Source of the DNA: Streptosporangium sp. NBC_01495
Lineage (GTDB): Bacteria > Actinomycetota > Actinomycetes > Streptosporangiales > Streptosporangiaceae
Reading direction: 5' to 3'
Assembly (NCBI RefSeq): GCF_036250735.1
Contig: NZ_CP109430.1
Coordinates: 4,588,001 to 4,652,000 of the forward strand
Length of the DNA stretch: 64,000 bases
Shown: in pieces, positions 8,691 through 20,404 of the stretch
How the letters are laid out: the number at the start of each line of letters is the position of its first letter
Position numbering within the stretch: the first letter of the stretch is position 1
The notes under the pieces: generated by a model
Databases searched by the model: none
Seen by the model: only the letters and a program-made list of their open reading frames with translations
What the model was told of the DNA's origin: nothing
Made by a program: the position numbers and the translations under genes

Positions 8691-8775
8691 CACGATCTTC
8701 GCCGCAGGCGTGGCCGTGACCCTGCCGCCACGACGGGCAGGAAGAGACGGCCGACACAGGACCCTGGAAGGGGGG

Positions 8776-8910
8776 ATGACAACCCCACTCCCCAGCTGGG
8801 GCAGTTCCCTGCTGTTTCAGATCGAGCGCGACGCGCTCGACAGCAGCGTGCCTCTGCCGATGTTCTTCTCAAATGCGTTGCCCTTGGGGGCACATCGGCT
8901 TTCGTCTGGG
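8776..8910 (+). pseudogene. AbiTii-domain N-terminal remnant
   Basis: ATG 8776 follows AAGGGGGG. The first 22 codons read MTTPLPSWGSSLLFQIERDA then LDSSVPL, very close to the start of AbiTii-domain proteins, where a short helical domain of this kind heads abortive-infection or effector proteins. After that the match weakens (ALPLGAHRLSSG can still be aligned) and the frame becomes low complexity. No effector domain follows. Identification is from the N-terminal pattern only. Confidence 0.45.
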
Positions 8911-9523
8911 CACCAGGGGCGGCCGACACCTGACGCACCATCGATCGCACGCCGGCCGCCCACAGGTGGTTCTCCAAGTCGGAGGAGAACATCACCACGA
9001 TAACCAACACCCCCGCCTGCGGCTGGTGAGCTGCGCCTGACCTGCGTGGCGTTCACGGTGGGCGACACCGGGGAGCGGCGCTGACTCACCGTGCCCGGCT
9101 GGGTCGACCAGCCGCTTGCCCCGCTGCCGCCGCTGGAGGACCTGGACGGCACCCCGGGCATCCTGGTCGACGGCCGCCTCCCGGTCCTGGCCAGGACGGG
9201 CATAGTCGTCTTGCCCAATAGTGTTCCTGAGCAGAGCCCTCCGTCCATGACCCGAGCCCTGAGCGCCGCCCTGCAGGCTGTTGGCCTGCACGTTGAGCGG
9301 ACCGCCGTTTCGACGTTCGGCCACCCGGCGGCGCCGCGGCCGAGAGCCCATAGCCGCGCCGCTCGCCCCGGGGTGCCGTCATCGGCGCTGAACAGCCACC
9401 TGCTGTCCAGCGCCGGACTCGTAGGGTCGACGACTGTCCAAGTCCTTCCCCGGATATCCGGATCGCGGACAGCCGGAGCGCTGGGCGGCGTCCTCCAGGC
9501 CGCACAGCCACCGACAGCCTCTG
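8911..9523. other. No recognisable gene left of the Tn3 transposon
   Basis: Frames on both strands are open because of base composition, but none shows a known motif or good ribosome site. This was the landing area of the transposon; the sequence across the insertion (left flank joined to bases after 16383) also gives no recognisable protein. Confidence 0.3.
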
Positions 9524-9528
9524 ATACC

Positions 9529-9574
9529 GGGGATCTTCTCCCGAACGTGACCCCAGCCCCAAAGTAGCTCTGGG
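9529..9574 (+). repeat. Left terminal inverted repeat of the Tn3 transposon
   Basis: 46-base end beginning GGGGATCTTCTCCCGAACGT; it matches the right end (16333-16378, inverted) at 45 positions. Preceded by ATACC at 9524-9528, half of the target duplication. Confidence 0.93.
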
Positions 9575-9686
9575 GTAGATCACGGTTGCGGTTCGTGATC
9601 GTCACGAGTCGGGCATACCGTCCGGTAGCGGTGCTGCGGCCTTCGACTGTGTTCTCGACCTCGGGGATCGTTCGACGAGTGGCGGT

Positions 9687-12586
<2,900 letters not shown>

Positions 12587-12607
12587 GGTGGCGGGGAAGA
12601 TCAAACC

Positions 12608-12949
12608 ATGGCTGACTTCCCCCACATCTGGATCGGCGCGTACTCCGAGGTCGTCCGCGCCGATTGCGTGACCTCCTTCTTCGTCTCCGACGGACAGCCC
12701 GACAACCGGGCCGGGGAGAGTAACAACAGCGGCGTGCTGTGGGCCCGTGTGATGGGCCACCACGAACCGGTCCGTATCGACGGGTTCACCGGTATAGCCG
12801 CGGCTGAGCTGCTGAACGCCATCACCCAGATGATCTGCAAAGCCATCTACCACAGCTCCGATGTGTCCTACGTCCGGTTGAGCACGACCAGCGGTCCGGC
12901 GCCGGTCACCAGCGTGCAGATCAACAAGTCGTACTCTCGGGTGGAGTAA
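12608..12949 (+). CDS. Hypothetical protein carried by the transposon
   Basis: A 113-residue soluble protein starting MADFPHIWIGAYSEVVRADC. It follows tnpA by 21 bases, with GGCGGGGAAG upstream of the ATG. Composition is mixed alpha/beta, with VLWARVMGHHEPVRI and LLNAITQMICKAIY as the most regular parts. No catalytic motif seen and the family is not recognised. Its stop codon abuts the inverted repeat at 12950. Being in the same direction and close to tnpA, it is likely co-transcribed with it. Confidence 0.7.
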   Translation: MADFPHIWIGAYSEVVRADCVTSFFVSDGQPDNRAGESNNSGVLWARVMGHHEPVRIDGFTGIAAAELLNAITQMICKAIYHSSDVSYVRLSTTSGPAPVTSVQINKSYSRVE

Positions 12950-12976
12950 TCGCAGATAGGGGCGCATTATCTGCGA
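12950..12976. repeat. 9-bp inverted repeat, possible recombination site
   Basis: TCGCAGATA and TATCTGCGA pair perfectly across a 9-base spacer (GGGGCGCAT). It has no T-run, so it is unlike a terminator. Arm and spacer lengths resemble a core site for a tyrosine recombinase, and a recombinase-like tail follows at 13005-13166 (inference). Confidence 0.5.
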
Positions 12977-13004
12977 TAGGAGTTCGGGAGACCCCTCTTA
13001 TGGC

Positions 13005-13166
13005 GGCGATGCCCGGCTCAACGAGCCTTCCTCGCACGCGTGGCTCTTGGGTTGTGTTTACGCGCTGAGCGGCCACGAGAACATCCGCGACCTGGCCATC
13101 TACGTCAACCTCAGCGCCGAAGCCGTCGCCCTCGCCCAGCAGGACTCCGCCCGCCGTCACCGCTAA
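13005..13166 (+). pseudogene. Tyrosine-recombinase-like C-terminal fragment
   Basis: A frame ending at TAA 13164-13166 reads LSGHENIRDLAIYVNLSAEA near its end, resembling the LGH...Y box of phage-integrase-type recombinases, where the His and the nucleophilic Tyr lie about 9 residues apart. No start codon or upstream catalytic domain is present. It converges with the MerR gene, whose stop overlaps it. Weak, motif-only identification. Confidence 0.35.
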
Positions 13167-13990
13167 CGCCGGGAACGCCGCACCGCGGTATCTTCCTGCC
13201 GTGTTCCGGCCGCACCCCGGGTTGGGTCCACGCGCTCAAGTTTGGTCCAGCCGGTCCAGCCTCGCTCCTTCAGCAGCTCGATCAGTCGGCGGGCGGGCGG
13301 CGCGGTGTCGAACGCCAGCGTGTCCATCAGCTTGACGAACGGTGGCTCAACGTCGACATCGCCGACGTAGTCCTCGCCCTGCTCGTCGGCCATCTGCGTG
13401 ATGTAGGCGGCCAGCTTGTCGGCCAGTTCGACCAGTCGTGGGTCTTCGTCGGTCCGGTCGAGAGCCTGGCCCAGGGTGAGATAGAGATCGATGAGCTGCG
13501 GGTCGGCGACCTGTTCCCGCTTGCGTGCCATCCACTCCGGGACTCGCTCGGGTGAGTGCGCGGCCAGCGGGATCCAGCCGTCGCGTTCGACCTGGACGAT
13601 CCGCTCGTCGACCCCGAGCGCCCGCAGCCGGTCGAGAAACTCGACCACCTCCGGGGGCAGCGCCAGGTTGTCCCCGGCGGAGAGGCGGGCGATCCGCTCG
13701 CGGTGCCACTGCCGCTCCCGGATCTCCACCCGCAGACGCTTGTCGATGTCTGCGACCGCCGCGGCGAACTCCTCCTCGCCGGCCTGTAGCAGCTCCCGTA
13801 CCCGCGCCAGGGGAACCCCGGCCTCGGCGAGGGTCCGGATCCTGATCAACTCGACCATGGCGCCGGCGTCGTACCTGCGATAGCCGGAGTGGTCCCGTTC
13901 CGGCTCCGGCAGCAGCCCCTTGGCGTGATAGTGCCTCACCGCGCGTACCGTCACTCCGGCGTACGACGCCAGCTCGCCGATGGTCAGCAT
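13163..13990 (-). CDS. MerR-family transcriptional regulator
   Basis: A 275-residue regulator. Residues 1-70 form the MerR winged HTH: MLTIGELASYAGVTVRAVRH, GLLPEPERDHSGYRRYD, then IRIRTLAEAGVPLARVRELL. A coiled region follows, and about residues 120-250 form an acidic effector domain of the TipAS-like size class, without the Cys ligands of metal sensors. AGGAGACTGGTTCG precedes ATG 13990. It follows the hydrolase gene by 28 bases in one operon, and the palindrome at 14857-14881 is its likely operator, so autoregulation by an organic ligand is expected (inference). Confidence 0.9.
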   Translation of the reverse strand: MLTIGELASYAGVTVRAVRHYHAKGLLPEPERDHSGYRRYDAGAMVELIRIRTLAEAGVPLARVRELLQAGEEEFAAAVADIDKRLRVEIRERQWHRERIARLSAGDNLALPPEVVEFLDRLRALGVDERIVQVERDGWIPLAAHSPERVPEWMARKREQVADPQLIDLYLTLGQALDRTDEDPRLVELADKLAAYITQMADEQGEDYVGDVDVEPPFVKLMDTLAFDTAPPARRLIELLKERGWTGWTKLERVDPTRGAAGTRQEDTAVRRSRR

Positions 13991-14018
13991 CGAACCAGTC
14001 TCCTACTGCAGGAGGTGT

Positions 14019-14840
14019 TTAAGAAGTCGGCCTGGCCGCCGGACCTAGCGCACTTCGGATGATCTGGGTGATTTCCGGGGCGTGGGTGAAGACCAGCCGG
14101 TGATCGGCGTCGAGCCAGGACGTGGAGATGTGCGGCTGCTCGCGGACCAGTCGCTCAACACCGGCACGCCAGTTCTGATTGAACCGCGGCGCATGTCCTT
14201 CGCCGCTGTCGCCGGCCATCGAAGTCGACATGATCATGCTGATGGGTCGGTCGATCTTCCGGTACCGGTCGAGGATTCCGGACCGGATCATATCGATCTC
14301 GACATTCAGGTCGACAATTTCCTGGGCGGTGAGCAACACCTGACGCGCGGTGCCCCGCCCGGCCTCCTGCTGCGTCGCCATGTCCTCCCACATCGCGCGG
14401 AACTCCGGCAGATCGGCCTCCGTGAGGAACGGTTCGGGCACCGGGTTCGCCCCGTCGATGAGAACAAGCTCGGCGACGGTGCCAGGATGCTCGGAGGCGT
14501 AGTGCACGGCCAGGTCCGCGCCCATCGAGTAGCCGACGAGCACGGGCGCCGCGGGCAGGTCGAGGCGTCCCAGCTCCGCCAGCACGGCGACGAGATCGCT
14601 GAGGAACGCCTCGAAGGAGTACCGGTCGGCGGCCGAGGCGAGGCCATGGCCCCTGAGGTCGAAGGTCACCACGTCGTGGTCGCGGCGCAGCAGTTCGGCC
14701 AGCTCGTGCAGATCGGCCTGTGTCGAGCTCAATCCAGGGCACAGGACCAGCGGTCGTCCCCGGCCACCGCGAGACACCGGGATCGTGACACCGTCGTGGT
14801 GGACCGTGAAGTGCCGCATCGCACTGGTTTTCGTAGTCAT
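14019..14840 (-). CDS. Alpha/beta-hydrolase, cargo of the transposon
   Basis: A 273-residue alpha/beta-fold hydrolase. It has the oxyanion region LVLCPGLSST (about 31-40), the FDLRGHGLA loop (about 60-68), nucleophile elbow GYSMGA with Ser105, and a late WLDADHRLVFTHAPE with the probable catalytic His. Substrate unknown; the family includes esterases, dehalogenases and lactonases. ATG 14840 is chosen because the MerR-type promoter puts the transcription start almost at it, suggesting a leaderless message; a longer GTG start would lie inside the operator. Forms an operon with the MerR gene downstream. Confidence 0.88.
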   Translation of the reverse strand: MTTKTSAMRHFTVHHDGVTIPVSRGGRGRPLVLCPGLSSTQADLHELAELLRRDHDVVTFDLRGHGLASAADRYSFEAFLSDLVAVLAELGRLDLPAAPVLVGYSMGADLAVHYASEHPGTVAELVLIDGANPVPEPFLTEADLPEFRAMWEDMATQQEAGRGTARQVLLTAQEIVDLNVEIDMIRSGILDRYRKIDRPISMIMSTSMAGDSGEGHAPRFNQNWRAGVERLVREQPHISTSWLDADHRLVFTHAPEITQIIRSALGPAARPTS

Positions 14841-14856
14841 GCCAACCATGCTGAGG

Positions 14857-14881
14857 GGTTGACCCTGCGTCAGGGTCAACC
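14857..14881 (-). promoter_or_regulatory. MerR-type operator/promoter of the hydrolase-merR operon
   Basis: GGTTGACCCTG pairs perfectly with CAGGGTCAACC around CGT. Read on the minus strand it contains a TTGACC -35 box, then about 19 bases to CAGCAT as -10, the stretched spacer typical of MerR-activated promoters, with the palindrome between. Transcription would begin close to ATG 14840. Confidence 0.75.
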
Positions 14882-14892
14882 GTCGCGGCGAC

Positions 14893-15108
14893 ATGACCTC
14901 CGCACACCCGAGGCCGTCGGCCTCTGCCCCTCACAGCGGCCGCGGCCGACTGTCTTGCGAGCGCACCGAGTACGTGTTCAAAGCAGGCCACCAAGGAAGC
15001 ACGACCACCACAAGCGCGGCTTCGCCCTCCACCAGTTCCGCGCTCATCCCGCTCGGGCAGTGGGGTGAGAAGCACATGGCGGCGATCGAGGCCATCCCGC
15101 AGGACTGA
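14893..15108 (+). CDS. Short uncertain ORF
   Basis: 71 codons, Ser/Thr-rich in the middle (GSTTTTSAASPSTSSA), divergent from the hydrolase operon. No ribosome site and no recognised family. It may be a decayed remnant of older cargo. Listed because it fills otherwise empty transposon sequence; it may not be a gene. Confidence 0.25.
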   Translation: MTSAHPRPSASAPHSGRGRLSCERTEYVFKAGHQGSTTTTSAASPSTSSALIPLGQWGEKHMAAIEAIPQD

Positions 15109-15215
15109 CAGGTCGCGGACCTGTTCCTCTCAAGCTCGTTTCCCCTCACCCCGTGATCGCGACTGTCAGGCCCCACCTGACAGAAACGGGCCGCGAGTAG
15201 CTCCGCCGCAGCGAT

Positions 15216-15288
15216 TTTCTGGATAGAGGTTTCTGGACGGTGTAACGCCTGGTCGCTACGGTGTCCAGAAAGATATACGTTTCCGGAC
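15216..15288. promoter_or_regulatory. res-like resolution site upstream of tnpR
   Basis: Four copies of the box GTCCRGAAA or its complement TTTCYGGAC lie at about 15216-15224 (imperfect), 15230-15238, 15263-15271 and 15280-15288, in inverted pairs. Paired boxes upstream of a serine resolvase are the usual layout of Tn3 res subsites, which also serve as the tnpR operator. Exact subsite borders cannot be set by eye. Confidence 0.6.
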
Positions 15289-15298
15289 GGGGGACCTC

Positions 15299-15523
15299 AT
15301 GACGTTCATCTACGAAGGCGAGCGGCCGAAGGTCTTGCGAGCGCAGGTCGACGGGAAGGACGGATACGTCCGGCTTCCCAATCAGGACGACCCCGAAGGG
15401 GCGATCTACTTCTCCTCCTGGCAGGGTGGCCTCACCAGGCGGGTGTCGGAACTGTCCCTCATCATCGGCCAGAGCCCGCAGGACAATCTGCCGCCCCTCG
15501 ACGAATACCTCCAGGCTCCTTGA
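15299..15523 (+). CDS. Small hypothetical protein between res and tnpR
   Basis: A 74-residue soluble protein, MTFIYEGERPKVLRAQVDGK at the start and an acidic/hydrophobic second half (YFSSWQGGLTRRVSELSLII). ATG follows GGGGGACCTC. It sits directly after the res-like site and 28 bases before tnpR, so it shares the tnpR promoter. Family not recognised; a resolution or immunity accessory role is only a guess from position. Confidence 0.65.
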   Translation: MTFIYEGERPKVLRAQVDGKDGYVRLPNQDDPEGAIYFSSWQGGLTRRVSELSLIIGQSPQDNLPPLDEYLQAP

Positions 15524-15551
15524 CCCCCTGCCCACGGCAACACGAGGACCC

Positions 15552-16146
15552 ATGCGCCGCACGATCGCCTACGCGCGGGTGTCTACCCGCGACCAGAACC
15601 CCCAGCTCCAGCTCGACGCCCTCGCCGAGGACGGCTACGACGTCCTGGTTCAGGAGAAGATCTCCAGCCGTCTGCGCGGGGACCGACCCGAATTCGCCGC
15701 CGCCCTGGCCTCGCTGCGCCCCGGCGACACGTTGAAGTTCTGGAAGTCCGACCGGTGGGGCCGCTCAGCCGCACATGTGTTGACCGTGGTGACCGAGCTG
15801 CGCGAGCGCGGCGTCAAGGTCGTGTCCCTGGCCGAGAACTTCGACCTGGACACCAAGGAAGACCGCTTCATGTTCGCGGTCCTGGCTGCGGCCGCCGAGT
15901 ACGAACTGGTGGCCCATGGAGCTGCGCGCCGAGCGCCAGGCTGAGGGGATCGCCGCCGCCAAACGCCGCGAAGCCACCGGCGCCATGCTGCCGGGCAAGA
16001 AGAAGACCGGCCGGCCACGCGCTATCGGCCCTGCCGAAGTGGCCACGCTGCGCCGCCTGGTCGACGACGGCGTCTCGGTCACCGAAGCCGCCCGCACTCT
16101 CAAAATCGGCCGCTCCACCGCCTACGAAGCACTCGCGCGATACTGA
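15552..16146 (+). pseudogene. tnpR: Tn3 resolvase TnpR (serine recombinase), one-base frameshift
   Basis: Starts at ATG 15552 with MRRTIAYARVSTRDQNPQLQ; Ser11 of ARVST is the nucleophile. GDTLKFWKSDRWGRSAAHVL and AENFDLDTKEDRFMFAVLAA follow as in resolvases. Near 15908-15915 the frame shifts: the continuation MELRAERQAEGIAAAKRRE and the C-terminal HTH (DDGVSVTEAARTLKIGRSTA) lie in another frame, ending 16146. One extra C in GGCCCATGG explains it. If real, no full-length resolvase is made and cointegrates would need an outside resolvase. Confidence 0.85.
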
Positions 16147-16332
16147 CGAGCAGTTGTCCCGCCCGCATCCCGTTTCTGCCCGTTGGCCCCCAGCAAGATC
16201 GTTCTCATCGAGAATGGCTGTGCCGGTTCCTCACCCCCAGCGTCCCTCGCTGACTACACGCGCGTCTCTTCTGAGGCCCTGGCCCGCTGGCAAGAAGGCC
16301 GGGATCCGCCTGCCCGACGTCGGTGACTATTA

Positions 16333-16378
16333 CCCAGAGCTACTTTGGGGCTGGGGTCACGTTCGGGAGAAGACCCCC
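16333..16378 (-). repeat. Right terminal inverted repeat of the Tn3 transposon
   Basis: Inverted copy of the left end with one mismatch; the outer end reads GGGGGTCTTCTCCC on the minus strand. ATACC follows directly at 16379-16383. The 270 bases after it, up to 16652, hold no recognisable gene. Confidence 0.93.
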
Positions 16379-16652
16379 ATACCGGCACTGCGCTGGTTGT
16401 CCGCCAGCGGCTCTCTCGGAGGCCGTTTTCGTGCCGGCACGACATATGATCATGGACTTCTCATGGCTGACGTTGGGCGCGCGTCGCCGTGCCGCGATTG
16501 ACCTCGACATCACAGGCCGGAGCGGGGTTCGAGAACTGGGGCGTTCACTGATGGTCATGCCGTCGGGGACCAGCGCGACGGGCTGCGGGTCTCGCTTGCA
16601 GCGGCCGTGTGACGTGCGATGGAGAATCCCCGCGCACAGCAATTATCAGGGG

Positions 16653-17390
16653 TCAACGACGATGAAAAGGACGCCCTTCGTCGTTGAGGGTGAATTTCCG
16701 TAGCGAGCCGTCGACCTCCATGCCGACAATCACCTCATAGTCGTAAGGGGAAATTCCGGTCAGTGAATCAATAGCGAGCCGCAGAGTCGTCTCTGTCTCC
16801 TTGCCCATGTCGAACACATAACTCTCGTAAAATCCTTCAGGTTTGACTTTCTCGCTAGCCGAGAAAGTCCTGCCGTCGACCCTCGTTGCCGCGGATCCTG
16901 GGGAATCCTCTGTACCGGAGTCGTTTTCACAATTCACATGCATTCGCGCAATAGGCGGTCGCTGTGGTGTCAGTTTTTTGTTGCTTTGCACCGCGTAAGC
17001 GTTGTGGAGACGAACATGCACGCGATCGTCGGCTGTGATGGTGAGGAGATACTGGAGTGGGACGGAAGGGTTTAGCTCATGTTGCTGCGCCCATGTGAAC
17101 AGTCTGGCACAGTCGTCGGGAAGCTTTCTTAATGGGTTAGCGTCCCTGAAACGGTTCCATGCCCGTTCGTCCACTGCGATCCAGGATTCCCTCGGAACTT
17201 TCTTCCATGCAGAGGCCACCACACGCACCTGGTCAGGCGTGGACGGGGTCGGGCTCGGCGTGGACGGGGTCGGGCTCGGCGTGGACGGGGTCGGGCTCGG
17301 CGCGGGCGATGCTAGGAGAACCCAGGAGACAGCGAAGGCCAGGACGGCAGACACGGTCATGATCGTCACTCGTGTGATCATTGTGGTCAT
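16653..17390 (-). CDS. Secreted or anchored protein with SPTPSTP repeats
   Basis: 245 residues. An N-terminal hydrophobic segment (VTIMTVSAVLAFAVSWVLLA) acts as signal or anchor; three tandem PSPTPST-type heptads follow at about residues 30-52, probably an extended wall-spanning linker. The extracellular domain (about 55-245) is rich in charged residues, with Cys91-like and Cys153-like residues (DDCARLF, HVNCEND) and no known motif. The ATG at 17390 overlaps the stop of the upstream gene (ATGA), so the two form an operon. The DNA is less G+C-rich than its neighbours. Confidence 0.7.
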   Translation of the reverse strand: MTTMITRVTIMTVSAVLAFAVSWVLLASPAPSPTPSTPSPTPSTPSPTPSTPDQVRVVASAWKKVPRESWIAVDERAWNRFRDANPLRKLPDDCARLFTWAQQHELNPSVPLQYLLTITADDRVHVRLHNAYAVQSNKKLTPQRPPIARMHVNCENDSGTEDSPGSAATRVDGRTFSASEKVKPEGFYESYVFDMGKETETTLRLAIDSLTGISPYDYEVIVGMEVDGSLRKFTLNDEGRPFHRR

Positions 17391-18337
17391 TCCATCCCGC
17401 CCGGGCCGGTGGGTTTCCAGCCTCCTGAGAGTGGATCGAGATCATAGAAGTACCGCGCGGAATAGCTCGCCGCCGGCGCAGTGGTCTGGAACGACCTGTC
17501 GCCGTCCCTGACCACGAGAGGTTGCGGTTCTCGCACCCCGTCTACTTCCACGTCCAGATGAATGTCCCATTCACAGTAATGGCGTCGGGTCTGGGCCACG
17601 ATGTCGAGTGTGACTATCTCGCCCGGCTCAACAGTGAGCTGATTGTCGTCGGTGTAGGGCTTGCCAAGGGTGAGCTCGTCTGTGCGCAGTCGGGCCACGA
17701 CGTCGTTCGCGTCGAGGTCGAATCCAATATCGATGATGGGACCACCACCCTGGGCGCCAGCCCGTATGAGTGTTCCTTCAAGCGGGGCGAATCGTTTGAC
17801 CTTGGCTCGGATCTCCGTCACCTGAACGGGTCTGACCCACTGACCGCGCAGCGTCATTCGTATCCGGGAGAATCCGAAAGTCTCCGGGTCCGAGCTCATT
17901 GCGAAACGTACCCCGGTGGCATTTTGCGCCCACTTTCCTGGAGCATAGGCATCATCGTCGCTCTGTAGTCGGCGTATCGACTCGGCGGATAACTGGCCAG
18001 GAAAAGCCCACCCGAACGCGTCGTCAGGCACCCAGCGGTAAACAGCGGCCGCGGCGATAGGTCCTTTAGCCCGCGCCTCCTTCTCCTGAGCTTCTTGCAC
18101 GGCCTGCTGCGCTCGAACCTCTTGTTGCGGGGCGAACACGTACGCGAGTCCCCACCCTGCGGCTGCCCCGCCGACAGCCAGGCCAGCGTTCTTGATCAGC
18201 TCTCTGCGGCTTCGGCCTCCCGATCCGCTTTCCGCTACCTCATCCCGTGCTGCCTGCGCCGATGTGGTGCTGCTAGTGGCCTTCTGGGGCTTTTTTGCCT
18301 TCTTGCGGCGTTTCTTTCCTGATTCAACCACTTTCAA
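17387..18337 (-). CDS. Membrane-anchored or Tat-exported hypothetical protein
   Basis: 316 residues. A highly basic N-terminus (KKRRKKAKKPQK), then GRSRRELIKNAGLAVGGAAA with GWGLAYVFA, which resembles a twin-arginine signal or an N-terminal anchor. A short Gln/Glu/Ala-rich helix (QEVRAQQAVQEAQEKEARAK) precedes a beta-rich extracellular domain of about 220 residues, with VRPVQVTEIRAKVKRF and GEIVTLDIVAQTRRHYCEWD. Function unknown. It overlaps the next gene by 4 bases; both proteins would act together outside the membrane (inference). Confidence 0.7.
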   Translation of the reverse strand: MKVVESGKKRRKKAKKPQKATSSTTSAQAARDEVAESGSGGRSRRELIKNAGLAVGGAAAGWGLAYVFAPQQEVRAQQAVQEAQEKEARAKGPIAAAAVYRWVPDDAFGWAFPGQLSAESIRRLQSDDDAYAPGKWAQNATGVRFAMSSDPETFGFSRIRMTLRGQWVRPVQVTEIRAKVKRFAPLEGTLIRAGAQGGGPIIDIGFDLDANDVVARLRTDELTLGKPYTDDNQLTVEPGEIVTLDIVAQTRRHYCEWDIHLDVEVDGVREPQPLVVRDGDRSFQTTAPAASYSARYFYDLDPLSGGWKPTGPGGME

Positions 18338-18563
18338 TCTCCAGTTGACGACGTTGAACGCAGGAGATACTCCCGTAGCGACAGGGCAAAAGTGGCTTCA
18401 TCGACGAAAATGGCTGAATCTGCGTTTCGGCCCTCACAAAATTAGGTGAATTGTGTTTCTCTATGGGATGTCATGATCCATCGTCTATCGCTCGCCCCCC
18501 GATTGTCGGGCCGCTGAAGGCGCACCTCGCACACCAGCGGCTTTGAGGTTGGGGCGCGTTCGC

Positions 18564-20404
18564 TTACGCGGTGCCGGCCTCGGTGGACGCTTCGGCGTCC
18601 GTCAGCGCGGATCCGGCGTTGATCACGGCAGGTTCGGCGCGCCGCACCAGCGCAACATCGGAGAATCCCATCCCGAAGAGGGACTTCCCGTCGAACACGC
18701 GCATCCACGGCACGTCTTCGGGGCCGGTGCTGTGCTCGAAAATCTCGATCACCTGCACACCGACCCACGTCGGCGCGGGGAAGCCACCGCCGTGGCCGGC
18801 CCACAGCACGTCGACATGCGGCTGGTCCCGAGGAAGTCGTGAGCCTGGCGTACGGCATGCGCCGCATCATCCGAAGGGATCCACCAACCCGCACGCGCCC
18901 AGGCCTCGTCGGCTCCCATCGCCGCTGGTCCAGCTTCGTCGTATAGCTGTGCGGCGACCTGGATGCGCGCCGCCTGTCGTAGCTCGTCGATGTTTTCGTT
19001 GACCGGGTAGGTCGTCCCCAGCGGCGCGCCGTCTTGAGCTGGTCTGGCGCTGCCGTCCCAGATCACCTTGGCGTCCGGGACGCCGGGGATCTGGCCGAGC
19101 ACGACGGCGACTTGGGTGGCCCGGTCCACCTCGTGCATGATGCGCGCATCTGACTGCGCCCGCGTGGGGCGGTCGTCGGTGGGCTCGGCGCCGTAGATGC
19201 GGTGCGGCTCGTACAGCTCGTCGCGCAGACCGTGGCCCAGCAGCAGCGGGAACAGCAGGTATTCCAGGAGCTCCTTGAGCCCGCCTTCGACGTTGCTCGC
19301 CTCACCGGTGACCGCGAACGGCGCGCGGATCTGCGACAAGCCATCGCTGGTGGACTCCACGACATGCACCGGCTTGCGGTGCCGGTCTCGTTCAACGGCC
19401 TGAGTGGCAAACGCCACCGCGTAACCGATAGCTGCGGGCCACAGGGCTGGACGCCAGCGCACCTGCGCTTCCTGGCACAACCGCCGGGCCTGCTCGCGCA
19501 CGGTGGGGTCGTGGCGCTCCAGCGCTTCGGTGATCGCGGCCAGGCTCGCCCCGGCGCCCAGGCGAGCGAAGGCCGGATGGCGCCCCTCGCGGGGCGGCAG
19601 CCAGATCCAGGATTGGTCCAGCGGCTGGTCCCACCGGGGCATGACCAGCGGCCAGCCGCGGCGCCGCTTCAATTCGCGCTCCAACCGGCGACCCAGGTTC
19701 GCCCCGCAGGTCAGGGCGAGCACCGCGGCGACCGCGGCCCAGCCAGCCGGCGCCGACGAGTCCTGGTTCAGCAACTGATCGATCTGCACTGCCAGATACG
19801 GCAGGTCGGCACGGTAGCGCTGATCACCATCCCAGACACACGCCGGACAAACCGGATCCGCCTGGGCTCTGATGGCCAGCAGATGGTGCTCGGGGTAGCG
19901 GTCGCCGCAGATGGCGCACGGCGTCGTCGATTTCGGCTCCGCGGCTTGGACCCGTCGCCGGCGTGCCTCGGCGAGTTCGGCGTCCACGCGCACGGCGATC
20001 TCTTTCGGCGTCTCGGCGCCGGCGCGGGCCACTGTCTCCAGATCACCGATGCCAGCCTCGAACGGCACGATCACACTTAGCCACAGGGGCGCGCCCGCCC
20101 AGCGAGGGTCGTCGGGGTCGGCGTCATCGGCCTCGGCGTCGACATCATCGACGTCGCGCCCGGCGTCCAGCGACACGGGGCCGCTGTAGGCGTGGTAGCG
20201 GCCTTCTTCCAGGGCGAACGAAGAGGCAGGCCACCCCAGCTCCTGTAGGTGGTTCAGGATGGTCTTCAGCCAGGCGTCCGCGCGCAGCGTTGCGCTCGCG
20301 GCGGCCGGGTTGGCGAGCCCGTGCAGAACATCGGTGTACGCGCCGCCGTTCGCGGCTTGCAGTCGACGGGCTTTCTGCGCGGCGGTGGACTGGTTCTTGG
20401 GCAT
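18564..20404 (-). pseudogene. Hypothetical protein with Cys4-type motif, frameshifted near 18835
   Basis: About 612 codons. Start at ATG 20404 (MPKNQSTAAQKARRLQAANG). A CxxC...CxxC motif (PCAICGDRYP and DPVCPACVWDG, about residues 165-200) suggests zinc binding. The middle has regular hydrophobic helices (AAVAAVLALTCGANLGRRLE). Near 18835 the frame shifts by one base: the natural end DQPHVDVLWAGHGGGFPAP then VGVQVIEIFEHS lies in another frame, finishing at 18564; in the first frame the end is unrelated (stop 18749). Family not recognised. No strong ribosome site. Confidence 0.6.

Noticed and set aside
6708-8693. A 661-codon minus-strand open frame
   Set aside because: Shadow of the HTH, Clp-N and 7962-8690 genes; Arg/Ser/Ala-rich without motifs.
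9091-9567. Plus-strand ORF of 158 codons ending inside the transposon end
   Set aside because: No ribosome site, no motif, and the stop lies in the terminal repeat; probably compositional.
17240-17305. Tandem 21-base repeats (GTGGACGGGGTCGGGCTCGG type)
   Set aside because: These are the coding repeats of the PSPTPST heptads, not a regulatory array.
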